Assembly: GCA_017302135.1 (NCBI GenBank)
Contig: JAFLDZ010000002.1
Coordinates: 434,001-498,000 of the forward strand
Direction of reading: 5' to 3'
Source: Lysobacterales bacterium
Lineage (GTDB): Bacteria; Pseudomonadota; Gammaproteobacteria; Xanthomonadales; Xanthomonadaceae
Length of the DNA: 64,000 nt
Numbering within the stretch: position 1 is the stretch's first letter; each line of letters begins with the position of its first letter. The notes below the pieces were generated by a model that did no database searches, was not told where the DNA came from, and saw only the letters and a list, made by a program, of their open reading frames with translations. Shown one piece after another: positions 21,676 to 30,616 of the stretch. The position numbers and the translations under genes are program-made.

Positions 21676-22238
21676 CCCTTCACCTCTGCGCGTCGTGCGC
21701 GCCATTCTTCGCGGGTCTGGCCCCAGATATCGATCGCATGCGCATCCAGCGGCGGCGGCAGCGTACCCGGACCGCGATTGCGCGACCCCAGACGCTTTGC
21801 GACCTTTTGCGACGCGATGTTTTCGGGCGAGATGCAGTGGATGACCTCGCTCCAGCCGAGGGCATCGAAAGCCCAATCGATCGCCGCGACGCAGGCTTCG
21901 GTGCAGTAGCCCTTGCCGTGCGCGTCCTGGTGAAAGGAATAGCCGACTTCGGTGCCCGGCCAGCCATCGGGACGCCATGGGCCGGCTTGACCGAGCCACC
22001 GACCGCTGCTTTTTTCGATCACCGAAAACATCGCGAACCCCTGCACTGCCCAAGCGCCGGGCATCTGCAGGAAACGCCGCCACGCATCGCCGCGCGCATG
22101 CGGGCCGCCGATGATCCGCGACGATTCGTGCGCGAAGAATTCGGCGTAGCGCTCGAAGTCCTCGATCTGCGGAAGACGCAGGATCAGGCGTTCGGTTTGG
22201 AGCTGGGGCATGTCTTGAATCACGTTCGTTCGCATCAC
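21672..22238 (-). CDS. RimJ/RimL-like GNAT acetyltransferase
   Basis: A 188-residue GNAT of the RimJ/RimL subgroup. LQTERLILRLPQIEDFERYAEFF (about 14-36) is the typical entry. SFHQDAHGKGYCTEACVAAIDWAF (about 101-124) is the acetyl-CoA-binding loop and helix, and HCISPENIASQKVAKRLGSR is the substrate-side motif. Likely acetylates an N-terminus or small amine. It is co-translated with the downstream GST (ATGA overlap) and overlaps the upstream hypothetical gene by four bases. Confidence 0.88.
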   Translation of the reverse strand: MMRTNVIQDMPQLQTERLILRLPQIEDFERYAEFFAHESSRIIGGPHARGDAWRRFLQMPGAWAVQGFAMFSVIEKSSGRWLGQAGPWRPDGWPGTEVGYSFHQDAHGKGYCTEACVAAIDWAFDALGWSEVIHCISPENIASQKVAKRLGSRNRGPGTLPPPLDAHAIDIWGQTREEWRARRAEVKG

Positions 22239-22657
22239 ATCACGATCGCGAAATTGAATTTCGCCGCCTGTCCTGCCGCCTCACGCGCGAACGCGAGGCT
22301 TTCGCGCAGTTCGGCGACCACCGCTTCGTAATCGTTCCGGATCAGGCCGAATCGCGGCTTGCGCGTTTCGATCGCATCGATCAACGCCGCGAGCTGCGAC
22401 GCGGCGGCCGCGGCGTCGACCCAGACGCCCTGGGCCGCCATCCATTCGCTGGTCGACGCCATGCCCTCCGGCAACGACAGATCTTCGATATTGAAGCGCA
22501 AATCGGTCGTATCGCAGATCTCCGACAGCGCCATCAAGCCCGCACCGCGCGCGATCTCATCGATCTTCGAAAGATGCTTGTGCATGGCGTACTTGTCGGA
22601 CTGGTCCGAAGTCACGGCACCATCGATCAAACGGTTCGCCCACAGCACGGTGCTCAT
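22235..22657 (-). CDS. conserved-looking hypothetical protein
   Basis: A 140-residue soluble, mostly helical protein that I do not recognise. It begins MSTVLWANRLIDGAVTSDQSDKYAMHKHLSKID. There is no signal peptide, membrane segment or metal motif. Codon use and the four-base overlap with the GNAT gene downstream mark it as a real gene in a gcdH-hypothetical-GNAT-GST string. The gap to gcdH is 40 bases. Confidence 0.7.
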   Translation of the reverse strand: MSTVLWANRLIDGAVTSDQSDKYAMHKHLSKIDEIARGAGLMALSEICDTTDLRFNIEDLSLPEGMASTSEWMAAQGVWVDAAAAASQLAALIDAIETRKPRFGLIRNDYEAVVAELRESLAFAREAAGQAAKFNFAIVM

Positions 22658-22697
22658 CGGAATGTCCTGTCGACGACGGCGACGTTCGGATCGGGGA

Positions 22698-23861
22698 TCA
22701 GAACGCGTTGATGCCGGTCAGCTCGCGACCGACCACCAACTGGTGCACCGTCTCGGTGCCTTCGTAGGTGATGACCGATTCGAGATTCAGCGCATGGCGG
22801 ATCGGGCAATGCTCGGTGGTGATGCCCGCGCCGCCGAGGATGTCGCGCGCTTCGCGGGCGATATCGATCGCCATACGCACGTTGTTCCACTTCGCCAAGC
22901 TGACCTGGGTCGGCTGCATGTTGCCTGCGTCTTTCAGACGGCCGAGCTGCAGAGACAGCAACTGCGCCATGGTGATGCGGCGGGCCATGTCGGCGAGTTT
23001 GAGCTGCACGGCCTGATTGGCGGTGAGCGGGCGGTCGAAAAGAATCCGGTCTTTGCCGTAGCGCAGGGCTTCGTCGAGGCAGGCGATGGCGGCGCCGATC
23101 GGGCCCCAGGTGATGCCGTAGCGGGCCTGCGTGAGGCAGCCGAGCGGACCCTTCAGGCCCTTCACGTTCGGCAGACGGTTGCTGTCGGGCACGCGCACGT
23201 TGTCGAAGAACAGCGCACTGGTGACCGAGGCGCGCAGGCTCATCTTGTGCTTGATCTCCTGCGCGGTGAAGCCCGGCATGTCCTTTTCGATCAGGAAACC
23301 CTGGATGCCATCGTCGGTCATCGCCCAGACGATCGCGACGTCGGCGAGGTTGCCATTGGTGATCCACATCTTCGAACCATTGATGACCCAATCGCTGCCG
23401 TCGCGCTTGGCGTGGGTCTTCATGTTGGCCGGGTCGGAGCCGCCGTGCGGTTCGGTCAGACCGAAACAGCCGATGGCCTTGCCTGCAGCCATGTCCGGCA
23501 GCCAGCGCTGGCGCTGCTCTTCGGAACCATAGGCGTAGATCGGGTACATGCACAGCGAGGACTGCACGCTGACGAAGCTGCGGATACCGGAATCGCCGCG
23601 CTCCAGTTCCTGACAGATCAGGCCGTAGCTGACCGAGTTGAGGCCGGCACAGCCGTATTGTTCCGGCAGCGACGAGCCGAGCAGGCCCAGCTCGGCGATC
23701 TCAGCGACCAGTTCGCGCGGGAAACGCGCTTCATCGAAGGCTTTGCCGATGATCGGCAGCACCCGCTCGTCGGTGAAGCGCGCCACCGTGTCCTGCACCG
23801 CCCGCTCTTCTTCGCTCAGCAGGGAACGGACGTCGTAGAGATCGTAGGGATGCAGGGCCAT
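22698..23861 (-). CDS. gcdH: glutaryl-CoA dehydrogenase
   Basis: A 387-residue acyl-CoA dehydrogenase. The substrate-site run GIRSFVSVQSSLCMYPI (about 95-111) has the Arg and Ser typical of glutaryl-CoA dehydrogenase. GCFGLTEPHGGSDPANMKT is the FAD-binding block. The catalytic base Glu lies in VITYEGTETVHQLVVGRELTG (about 363-383). GcdH converts glutaryl-CoA to crotonyl-CoA in lysine/tryptophan breakdown. Length is typical. A tacaat -10-like box lies upstream around 23892-23899 on this strand, without a good -35. Confidence 0.93.
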   Translation of the reverse strand: MALHPYDLYDVRSLLSEEERAVQDTVARFTDERVLPIIGKAFDEARFPRELVAEIAELGLLGSSLPEQYGCAGLNSVSYGLICQELERGDSGIRSFVSVQSSLCMYPIYAYGSEEQRQRWLPDMAAGKAIGCFGLTEPHGGSDPANMKTHAKRDGSDWVINGSKMWITNGNLADVAIVWAMTDDGIQGFLIEKDMPGFTAQEIKHKMSLRASVTSALFFDNVRVPDSNRLPNVKGLKGPLGCLTQARYGITWGPIGAAIACLDEALRYGKDRILFDRPLTANQAVQLKLADMARRITMAQLLSLQLGRLKDAGNMQPTQVSLAKWNNVRMAIDIAREARDILGGAGITTEHCPIRHALNLESVITYEGTETVHQLVVGRELTGINAF

Positions 23862-24025
23862 GTCGGAACCGGAGGTCAGGGGTTAGCCCGCTATTGTATC
23901 GGGGCGAACTCCGGCCCGGCACCCCGCGGTTTCATCCGGAACGAAAGACGGGGCCGGATCGCTCCGGCCCCGCCCCGATCGGAACCCGCCGAGGGACGGG
24001 TCTCGAAGCGGCCGACGCGTTGGGA

Positions 24026-24850
24026 TCAGCCGCGCCCACCTTTATCTGCCGATGCCACCTGGGTCACGACCTGGCCGTCGATCACCGGCAGGCGCGCGCC
24101 CGGCTTGTCTTCCATCCGCAGATGCTGTTCTTCGCCCCGGTAGCGATAGGTCACGTCGTAGCCGATCACGGTTTTCTCGGTGCCCAGCGGGATCCGGCTA
24201 CCCGGCTTGCGGTCGGTGCGCATCGTGTCGGTGGTGCCGTCCGGATTGCGATAGGTCACGTTCCAGGCCACGGTCCGGCTGCTGCTGGTGGCTTCCGAAA
24301 CCGTACGGCACTGGCGCTCGGTCCGGGTCACGGCCTTGCCGCCCACGTGGTTGCGATCGACCCGGTTGCCGATGTAGCCACCGGCAGCGGCACCGGCCAC
24401 GGTAGCGGCCTTGCGGCCATTGCCGTCGCCGACCTGATTGCCGACCAGACCGCCGATCAGCGCGCCGGCCACGGTTCCACCGACGTTGCCATCGCGCTCA
24501 GGCAGACGGTCCTGCACCGCCACGTCTTCGCAGATCTCGCGCGGCGCGGTGCCGTTGACGGTCTCGCGGACCGGGTCGGTGCCGATCACCGTGGCGTAGA
24601 GCTGCTCGCTCCTGGTCACCGGCTTCGCGGCGAGCACCTCGGCGTATTCCAGCGTGCCGGCGACCGGAATATCCGCATCATCGTGCAGACGATCCGCGGC
24701 AACCATCGCGGAAGAGATCGGCTTGGCGAGATCCAACTCGGAAGCAGCGTCGTCGGGCGCTGCTGGACGCGTGTTATTGACGTAAGCCGCCGTGGCGACG
24801 CCGCCGATCAGCAATGAAGCGAGCGCAATGGCCAAAGTATTGTTGTTCAT
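24026..24850 (-). CDS. glycine-zipper 2TM envelope protein
   Basis: A 274-residue exported protein. The N-terminal helix (LAIALASLLIGGVATAAY) acts as signal or anchor. A central glycine zipper (about 124-160, GGTVAGALIGGLVGNQVGDG then AATVAGAAAGGYIGNRV) is of the Rick_17kDa/SlyB type found in outer-membrane stress proteins. The C-terminal half repeats short strands (TYRNPDGTTDTMRTDRKPG, TYRYRGEEQHLRMEDKPG), a small internal duplication. ATG at 24850 follows AGGTTTGAT. It may affect envelope integrity. Exact role unknown. Confidence 0.82.
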   Translation of the reverse strand: MNNNTLAIALASLLIGGVATAAYVNNTRPAAPDDAASELDLAKPISSAMVAADRLHDDADIPVAGTLEYAEVLAAKPVTRSEQLYATVIGTDPVRETVNGTAPREICEDVAVQDRLPERDGNVGGTVAGALIGGLVGNQVGDGNGRKAATVAGAAAGGYIGNRVDRNHVGGKAVTRTERQCRTVSEATSSSRTVAWNVTYRNPDGTTDTMRTDRKPGSRIPLGTEKTVIGYDVTYRYRGEEQHLRMEDKPGARLPVIDGQVVTQVASADKGGRG

Positions 24851-25019
24851 ATCAAACCTCCGTCGGACGAATCTCCGATGTCGGCAGGGATTGCAGCACC
24901 GGCAAGCTGAACCCGGCCACAGCCCGGCCGTTGGCGCATGACGAAACCCTGAATCCCAACCCGCAAATCCTTCACTGCGTGCTAGCGTTCCCACATTCGT
25001 CAATCGTCGGAGCCTCGCC

Positions 25020-25256
25020 ATGGCCAGCCCTCTCGTCACCCCGATCCTCGGCTTTCTCGGCCGGCTCAGTTTCCCGCGCCTGTTCATGCTGGCCGCTGCG
25101 TTGTGGGCACTGGATATGGTGGTACCCGATTTCATCCCGTTCATCGACGAACTGCTGCTGGGGATGGCCACACTGCTGCTGGCGAGCTTCCGAAAACGCA
25201 AGGACCCCGCCGTGTTGAAGGCCAAGCCGCCGATCGAAGGCGAACGCGTCGGCTGA
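25020..25256 (+). CDS. small hydrophobic hypothetical protein
   Basis: A 78-residue protein with one long or two short membrane helices (about 20-62, FPRLFMLAAALWALDMVVPD and ELLLGMATLLLASF) and a basic tail. Small proteins of this shape are common in Xanthomonadaceae as uncharacterised membrane proteins (DUF6116-like, from memory). The start ATG at 25020 is preceded by GGAGCCTCGCC. TatD follows 14 bases later, so they are probably co-transcribed. Confidence 0.75.
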   Translation: MASPLVTPILGFLGRLSFPRLFMLAAALWALDMVVPDFIPFIDELLLGMATLLLASFRKRKDPAVLKAKPPIEGERVG

Positions 25257-25270
25257 CCGCGCAGCGCGTC

Positions 25271-26038
25271 ATGCTGGTCGACAGTCATTCTCATCTCGAC
25301 GCCGACGAATTCGATCCGGATCGAGATCAAGTTTTGGCACGCGCCCGTGCCGCAGGCGTAACCCGGCAGATCGTGCCGGCAGTGAGTGCGGCGGGGTGGG
25401 GAAAGCTGCGGGCGCTGTGCGCAGCAGAAGCCGGGCTGTTTCCGGCCTATGGTCTGCACCCGATGTATCTACCCGAACACAGTCCGGAGCATCTGGTGGC
25501 GCTGCGCGAATGGATCGAACGCGAGCGCCCGGTGGCGGTCGGCGAATGCGGGCTGGATTTCTTCGTCGAAAACCTCGATGCAGCCCGGCAGTCGCTGTTT
25601 TTCGAAGGTCAACTCCGGCTTGCCCGCGACTTCGAACTGCCGGTGATCGTGCATGCCCGCCGTGCAGTGGATGCAGTGATGGCCGCGATCCGCCGCTTCG
25701 GGCCGCTGCGCGGCGTGATCCACAGCTTTTCCGGTAGCGCCGATCAGGCCAGGCGGCTGTATGACCTCGGCTTTCTGATCGGCCTCGGCGGACCGGTGAC
25801 CTACGAACGCGCGAACCGCCTGCGCACGCTCGCCGCGCAGTTGCCGATCGAGTATCTGCTATTGGAAACCGATGCGCCCGACCAGCCCGACAGCGGGCAT
25901 CGCGGTGAGCGCAACGAGCCCGCGCGGCTGACGACGGTGCGCGACACCATCGCCGCATTGCGCGGCATGGAGCCGGAAGCCGTGGCGCATGCGACGACCG
26001 CGAATGCGGAGCGGTTGTTCGGCTTAGTCCGCCGTTGA
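25271..26038 (+). CDS. TatD-family metal-dependent hydrolase (YjjV type)
   Basis: A 255-residue TIM-barrel hydrolase. The metal-binding HxH is in VDSHSHLDADEF (about 3-14). The bridging Glu is in VGECGLDFF (about 90-98). VIVHARRA and GVIHSFSGS supply the next His ligands, and LLLETDAPDQP holds the Asp (about 198-208). Members act as 3'-5' DNases or D-aminoacyl-tRNA deacylases. The specific activity cannot be told. ATG at 25271 gives a normal length. It is convergent with tcdA, and the two genes overlap by 15 bases at their 3' ends. Confidence 0.92.
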   Translation: MLVDSHSHLDADEFDPDRDQVLARARAAGVTRQIVPAVSAAGWGKLRALCAAEAGLFPAYGLHPMYLPEHSPEHLVALREWIERERPVAVGECGLDFFVENLDAARQSLFFEGQLRLARDFELPVIVHARRAVDAVMAAIRRFGPLRGVIHSFSGSADQARRLYDLGFLIGLGGPVTYERANRLRTLAAQLPIEYLLLETDAPDQPDSGHRGERNEPARLTTVRDTIAALRGMEPEAVAHATTANAERLFGLVRR

Positions 26039-26875
26039 TCCTTCGAGCGACGCGTCGGCTTTCGGCTTCAACAACATCTCCAGCGCCTTCCCCGCAGCGG
26101 CAAACGCGAAGGCACCGGTAATGTGCGTTGCGGCCCCGAGGCCCGCGCCGCAGTCGAGTTTGAGCGCTGCGTCGGCGCCGAGCTTCGGGCGCAGACCGCA
26201 GACAGTGCCGTCGGCCTGCGGGTACTGCACGTTCTCCAGCGAATAGATCGCCGGCACGCCGAAATACCGCTTCGGCGTTTTCGGAAAGTTGAATTCGCTG
26301 CGAAGCTTCTTGCGGATCAGCGCAAGCATCGCGTCGTGTTCGGTGCGCGACAGGTCGCGCACGCGCACCAGCGTCGGGTCCAACCGACCGCCGGCAGCGC
26401 CGACGGTGATGATCGGGATCTTGCGCCGGCGACACCAGGCGATGGCTTCGACCTTGGTCCGGAAGCTGTCGCAGGCATCGATCACCAGATCGTAGCCGCG
26501 TCCCAGCAGGTCTTCGAGGTTGGACGGCGTCAGGAAACTCGCCACCGCTTCGACCTCGATCGCCGGATTGATCGCCCGGCAGCGCTCGGCCATGGCCTCG
26601 GCCTTGCCACGACCGTACTGACCGGCCAGGGCCGGCAGTTGGCGGTTGGTATTGGAGACGCACAGGTCGTCGGCATCGATCAGCGTCAGCCGGCCTATGC
26701 CGCTGCGGGCCAGCGCTTCGACCAGCCAGGAGCCGACCCCGCCCAACCCGACCACCGCGACATGGCCGCGCGAAAAGCGCGCCAGCGCACCGGTGCCGTA
26801 GAGGCGGTCGATTCCGCCGAATCGTTCGGTCCAGCGGTGGTCGAGGACGCTGTCGTCGAGTGCGGTCGGGTGCAT
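26024..26875 (-). CDS. tcdA: tRNA threonylcarbamoyladenosine dehydratase
   Basis: A 283-residue E1/ThiF-like protein. N-terminal RFGGIDRLYGTGALARFSRG leads to the ATP-binding Rossmann motif VAVVGLGGVGSWLVEALARSG (about 37-57). The adenylating region IDADDLCVSNTNRQL has the catalytic Arg. It lacks ThiF's zinc cysteine pairs, consistent with the TcdA/CsdL subgroup, which dehydrates t6A to cyclic ct6A in tRNA. Confidence 0.9.
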   Translation of the reverse strand: MHPTALDDSVLDHRWTERFGGIDRLYGTGALARFSRGHVAVVGLGGVGSWLVEALARSGIGRLTLIDADDLCVSNTNRQLPALAGQYGRGKAEAMAERCRAINPAIEVEAVASFLTPSNLEDLLGRGYDLVIDACDSFRTKVEAIAWCRRRKIPIITVGAAGGRLDPTLVRVRDLSRTEHDAMLALIRKKLRSEFNFPKTPKRYFGVPAIYSLENVQYPQADGTVCGLRPKLGADAALKLDCGAGLGAATHITGAFAFAAAGKALEMLLKPKADASLEGSTAD

Positions 26876-26969
26876 CCGCCCAGTCTAGCGGACCACCGGC
26901 CCCCGGTGCTCCGGAGACTGTCGTTTGCCCGGCGTGTTATGTTTTCGCGAAACCGCACGGAGTTGCCGC

Positions 26970-27413
26970 ATGTCCACCACGCCAGACCAAGCCCGCCCCA
27001 AGTCCTCCGCCTTCGGACGCTATTTCTTCGTCTTCCTGCTCGGCGCGGCGCTCGGCGCCATCGGTCTGGTTGCAGCGCTGAACTCCTGGAACGCGAGAAA
27101 GGACCATTTCCCGGAAGGCGTGATGTATGTACAGGAATGGCATCTCAAGCAGTTGGGCGTGAAAGCGACCGCGAACCACTGCAACGCCACCGACATCATC
27201 CCGCACTTGAAGGGCCTGCGTACGCTGTCCGACGACCTGGAACGCGCGTTTCCGGATCTCAGCGACGACGAGCGTTTCGTCAAGCAGGCCAGCGGCATGC
27301 GCGCCACGCTCGATGGCGCACTGTCCGCGCCGCCGATCAACTGCGAAGGCGTGAATGCGGTCGCCGCCAAGATCGGCGAAAGTTGCAAAGGCTGCCACCA
27401 GGATTTCCGCTGA
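26970..27413 (+). CDS. membrane-anchored haem-binding protein (cytochrome c'-like)
   Basis: A 147-residue protein with an N-terminal membrane helix (about 17-38, FFVFLLGAALGAIGLVAALN) and a periplasmic helical domain. It ends with a c-type haem motif, ESCKGCHQDFR (CxxCH at about 139-143). A haem motif at the extreme C-terminus of a four-helix bundle is the class II cytochrome c' arrangement. Partner and electron-transfer role are unknown. The ATG at 26970 is preferred over an upstream in-frame ATG because MSTTPDQ leads directly to the anchor. A strong terminator follows. Confidence 0.78.
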   Translation: MSTTPDQARPKSSAFGRYFFVFLLGAALGAIGLVAALNSWNARKDHFPEGVMYVQEWHLKQLGVKATANHCNATDIIPHLKGLRTLSDDLERAFPDLSDDERFVKQASGMRATLDGALSAPPINCEGVNAVAAKIGESCKGCHQDFR

Positions 27414-27454
27414 CGGAACGCCGCCGCAAACCACAGCTCCGGAACGACACCAAG

Positions 27455-27481
27455 GCCCCGCTGCAACGCGGGGCTTTTTTT
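27455..27481 (+). terminator. rho-independent terminator
   Basis: A perfect 7-base GC stem (gccccgc/gcggggc) with a 6-base loop is followed by seven T. It ends transcription of the cytochrome-like gene and separates it from the M35 peptidase genes. Confidence 0.9.
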
Positions 27482-27542
27482 GGTCCCGGGACGCGCCCTG
27501 TCACTGCTGCATAGCAATATGTACTAGGACCCGCTCGCCACT

Positions 27543-27548
27543 TATGAT
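27543..27548 (+). promoter_or_regulatory. possible -10 box of first M35 gene
   Basis: tatgat lies 48 bases before the ATG at 27597. An identical hexamer lies at a near-identical distance before the second M35 gene (28830-28835). No good -35 is visible in either case. The shared position suggests a duplicated promoter. Confidence 0.35.
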
Positions 27549-27596
27549 CGGAGTCGCCCGCATCCGCGGGCATTTACTTGAATCCGGGGCAAAGGA

Positions 27597-28709
27597 ATGA
27601 AACTCAACGCAATCAGTACGATCGGCGTCACGACAGTGCTCGCCGCAGCGATCGCCAGTGTTTTCGCTGCGGCGGAAGCCGCGCCGAAGATCGAGAACGC
27701 CAACCCGCTTCGCATCGGCATGCTCGCGCTCGGCGACGGCAACGTCGAAGTCACGGTCACCAATACCAGCCGCAAGACCGCACGCATCCCCAAATGGCAA
27801 CTGCCGTCCGCAGTGGCCGAGTCCAACCTGTTCGCCATCACCCACGACGGCGAAGAGATCCGTTACGAAGGCCGCATGATCAAGCGGACCACGCCGACGT
27901 CCGCCGATTTCGCGATCCTGCGTCCGGGCCAGAGCCATCGGGTCACGCTGAACCTCGCCGAGGCCTACGATCTGTCGCGGGCCGGCGACTACACGATCAC
28001 CTTTGCCGCGCCGCTGCAGTTCGCTTCGATGTCGGGCGGTGCGCAGTTGAAACAGGCCAACGGCCTGCCGATGGTCGCCCAGAGCGCACCGATGCGGGTC
28101 TGGATCGAAGGCGGCGAACCGACTCCGACCGAACGTCTGAACCAGGCCGCCGCCGAAGCCAGAAAGGCCAAGGTGAGCCCGACCGCCGTCGTCAATGGGG
28201 TCAACTACGTCGGTTGCACCAGCGCCCGTACCTCGTCCGCAGGTACCGCCGTCAATTCGGCGCGCACCTACGCCACCAACGCGAAGGGTTATCTCAACGC
28301 GGGCACGACCGGCCCACGCTACACCTCGTGGTTCGGCGCCTACACCTCCAGCCGCTACAACACCGCCAAGCAGCACTTCACCAGCATCAGCACGGCGATC
28401 AACCAGAACGCCGGCCAGATCACCATCAACTGCGGCTGCACGCAGAACTACTACGCCTACGTCTACCCGACCCAGCCTTACCAGATCTACGTCTGCAACG
28501 CATTCTGGAGCGCTCCGAACACGGGCACCGACTCGAAGGCCGGTACCCTGATCCACGAAATGAGCCACTTCAACGTGGTGGCAGCCACCGACGACTGGGC
28601 CTATGGCCAGTCGGCCGCCAGGAGTCTGGCGACCAGCAACCCGACCCGGGCGCTGGACAACGCGGACAACCACGAGTACTTCGCCGAGAACACCCCGGCG
28701 CAGAACTGA
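27597..28709 (+). CDS. secreted M35-family metalloendopeptidase (copy 1)
   Basis: A 370-residue exported protease of the deuterolysin/peptidyl-Lys metalloendopeptidase family (aspzincins). The signal peptide ends near residue 28 (AAAEAAP). A propeptide-like beta domain (about 30-180) is followed by the catalytic domain. The zinc motif HEMSH is in TLIHEMSHFNVV (about 318-329), with the downstream aspzincin region ATDDWAYGQSA. The cysteines in NYVGCTSAR and INCGCTQNYYAYVYP match fungal and Lysobacter-type enzymes. Probably an extracellular degradative protease made as a zymogen. The second copy lies 172 bases downstream. Confidence 0.9.
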   Translation: MKLNAISTIGVTTVLAAAIASVFAAAEAAPKIENANPLRIGMLALGDGNVEVTVTNTSRKTARIPKWQLPSAVAESNLFAITHDGEEIRYEGRMIKRTTPTSADFAILRPGQSHRVTLNLAEAYDLSRAGDYTITFAAPLQFASMSGGAQLKQANGLPMVAQSAPMRVWIEGGEPTPTERLNQAAAEARKAKVSPTAVVNGVNYVGCTSARTSSAGTAVNSARTYATNAKGYLNAGTTGPRYTSWFGAYTSSRYNTAKQHFTSISTAINQNAGQITINCGCTQNYYAYVYPTQPYQIYVCNAFWSAPNTGTDSKAGTLIHEMSHFNVVAATDDWAYGQSAARSLATSNPTRALDNADNHEYFAENTPAQN

Positions 28710-28733
28710 GCAACGAGTGGTCCAGCGCTTGGG

Positions 28734-28762
28734 ACGGCCCGCTTCGGCGGGCCGTTCTTTTT
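28734..28762 (+). terminator. rho-independent terminator after M35 copy 1
   Basis: A 9-base stem (acggcccgc/gcgggccgt) closed by a stable TTCG tetraloop, followed by tcttttt. Shows that the two M35 genes have separate transcripts. Confidence 0.88.
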
Positions 28763-28829
28763 CCACTCGCGGGGAAGACGGCGCGTTTCCTGAACAGGCG
28801 GAACCGTGTACGCCCACCATCAGCATCGA

Positions 28830-28835
28830 TATGAT
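28830..28835 (+). promoter_or_regulatory. possible -10 box of second M35 gene
   Basis: tatgat sits 46 bases ahead of the ATG at 28882, paralleling the first copy. The -35 position is not consensus. Confidence 0.35.
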
Positions 28836-28881
28836 AGGGCTCTGACCAGCGAGCCTCCGTTCGCGCAGGGGAACCACCACG

Positions 28882-29982
28882 ATGACGCTCAAACTTACGC
28901 ATACCCTCGGCACCGGCCTCGCGCTGACTGCGATCGCCGCCGGCGCGCTGGCCGTGGCCACCGCCGCCCCGCCGATCAAGTCGTTCAACCCTCTGCGCGT
29001 CAGCGTGATTTCGCTCGGCGGCGACAAGGTCGAAGTCACGATCACCAACACCAGCCGCAAGAATGTGCGCCTTCCGAAATGGCAGCTGCCCTCGGAAGTG
29101 CAGCGTTCCAATCTGTTCCGGATCACCCGCGACGGTCAGGAAGTCGGCTTCGAAGGCGCGATGGTCAAACGCGGCGTTCCCACCGCTGAGGATTTCGCGA
29201 TCCTGCGTCCGGGACGCAGTCATCGCAGCGTCGTTGCACTCGGTAGCGCCTACGACCTGTCGAAAGCCGGGCATTACACCGTCACGTACGCGGCGGCGCT
29301 GCAGTACGCATCCCTGTCCGGTGGCGCCCGTCTGCAGCAGAAGAACGGCTTTCCGATGGTTGCGCAGGGCGCGCCGATCCGGATGACCCTCGATCAGCCG
29401 GCCACACTCCCCAGCGGCGGACGTCTCCGCCCTGTGTTGCCGTCCAATCCGGAGCTGTCCGACGTCCTGGGCGTGAGTTACACCGCATGCACCGCCACCC
29501 AGCAGACCGCTCTCGACAAGGCGGTCCTTTCGGCACGGACCTATACCGAACGCGCCAAAGGCTATCTCAATGCAGGCACCACCGGCGCGCGCTACACCAC
29601 CTGGTTCGGTGCCTACGCCAATACGCGTTATGCCACCGCACAGCAGCACTTCATGGCGATCGACACCGCGATGGACCAGACCGGCGGCCAAGTCACCATC
29701 AACTGTGGCTGCTCTCAGAACTACTACGCTTACGTCTACAAGAACCTGCCGTACGAAATCTTCGTATGCAACTCGTTCTGGACTGCACCGCTGATCGGCA
29801 CCGACTCCAGGGCCGGCACGCTGATACACGAAATGAGCCATTTCACCATCGTGGCCGACACCGAAGACTGGGTCTACGGCCAAAGCGCCGCAAGCAATCT
29901 TGCGGCTACCAACCCCACGAATGCAGTGGACAACGCCGACAATCACGAGTACTTCTCCGAGAACACGCCGGCACAGAACTGA
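28882..29982 (+). CDS. secreted M35-family metalloendopeptidase (copy 2)
   Basis: A 366-residue paralogue of the preceding protease with the same plan: signal peptide, propeptide domain beginning SFNPLRVSVISLGGDKVEV, and catalytic domain. Zinc motif IHEMSHFTIV and aspzincin Asp in ADTEDWVYGQSA are intact. Both cysteine-containing blocks (SYTACTATQ, INCGCSQNYYAYVYK) are conserved. The two copies keep long identical runs around the active site but differ in the linker between the two domains. Both therefore appear functional, and the substrate preference of each is unknown. Confidence 0.9.
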   Translation: MTLKLTHTLGTGLALTAIAAGALAVATAAPPIKSFNPLRVSVISLGGDKVEVTITNTSRKNVRLPKWQLPSEVQRSNLFRITRDGQEVGFEGAMVKRGVPTAEDFAILRPGRSHRSVVALGSAYDLSKAGHYTVTYAAALQYASLSGGARLQQKNGFPMVAQGAPIRMTLDQPATLPSGGRLRPVLPSNPELSDVLGVSYTACTATQQTALDKAVLSARTYTERAKGYLNAGTTGARYTTWFGAYANTRYATAQQHFMAIDTAMDQTGGQVTINCGCSQNYYAYVYKNLPYEIFVCNSFWTAPLIGTDSRAGTLIHEMSHFTIVADTEDWVYGQSAASNLAATNPTNAVDNADNHEYFSENTPAQN

Positions 29983-30003
29983 AACACCGGCAATCGCTCT
30001 TCG

Positions 30004-30027
30004 ACGGCCCGCTACGGCGGGCCGTCG
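30004..30027 (+). terminator. terminator-like hairpin after M35 copy 2
   Basis: gacggcccgc/gcgggccgtc forms a 10-base stem with a TACG tetraloop, closely related to the hairpin after copy 1. The following gtcgttc has only a weak T content, so termination may be leaky into the DUF456-mscS genes. Confidence 0.6.
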
Positions 30028-30110
30028 TCGTTCATGCACTCGAAATGCAGTCGCCGCGTCGCCATGCCATCATGCCGGGCACGCGCACAGCGCGCGCCAC
30101 CGGACACTCC

Positions 30111-30611
30111 ATGGAACAGCAAGTCCTGCTTTATATTCTCGCCGCCGTTCTGATCACCGCCGGCATCCTCGGTGTGATCCTGCCCGCACTGCCCGGGCTG
30201 CCACTGGTCTTCGGCGGCATGTTGCTCGCCGCGTGGGTCGACGGTTTTGAACGGATCGGCATGTGGACCCTGGTGATCCTGGGCGTGCTTACGGCGCTGT
30301 CGCTGGTGATCGACGTCATCGCCACCGCGATGGGCGCCAAACGCGTCGGGGCGAGCCGGCTGGCCATTGTCGGCGCCATGATCGGCACGATCGTGGGGCT
30401 GTTCTTCGGCATCGTCGGCGTGTTCATCGCGCCCTTCATCGGCGCGGTGATCGGCGAACTGCTGCATCGGCGCAAGCTGGAGCAAAGCGACGTCGGCCAC
30501 GCCGCGAAGGTCGGCCTCGGCACCTGGTTCGGCATCGTTCTGGGCGTGGTGTCGAAACTCGCGCTCGGCTTCGCCATGCTTGGTCTGTTCTCTTTCGCAT
30601 GGTATTTCTGA
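30111..30611 (+). CDS. DUF456 membrane protein
   Basis: A 166-residue integral membrane protein with about five helices. The N-terminal motif LPGLPLVFGGMLLAAW (about 27-42) is diagnostic for DUF456. The glycine-rich stretch VGAMIGTIVGLFFGIVGVFI (about 87-106) is the second hallmark. No function is known for the family. mscS begins six bases after its stop, so the two are likely co-transcribed. Confidence 0.88.
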   Translation: MEQQVLLYILAAVLITAGILGVILPALPGLPLVFGGMLLAAWVDGFERIGMWTLVILGVLTALSLVIDVIATAMGAKRVGASRLAIVGAMIGTIVGLFFGIVGVFIAPFIGAVIGELLHRRKLEQSDVGHAAKVGLGTWFGIVLGVVSKLALGFAMLGLFSFAWYF

Positions 30612-30616
30612 ATCGT

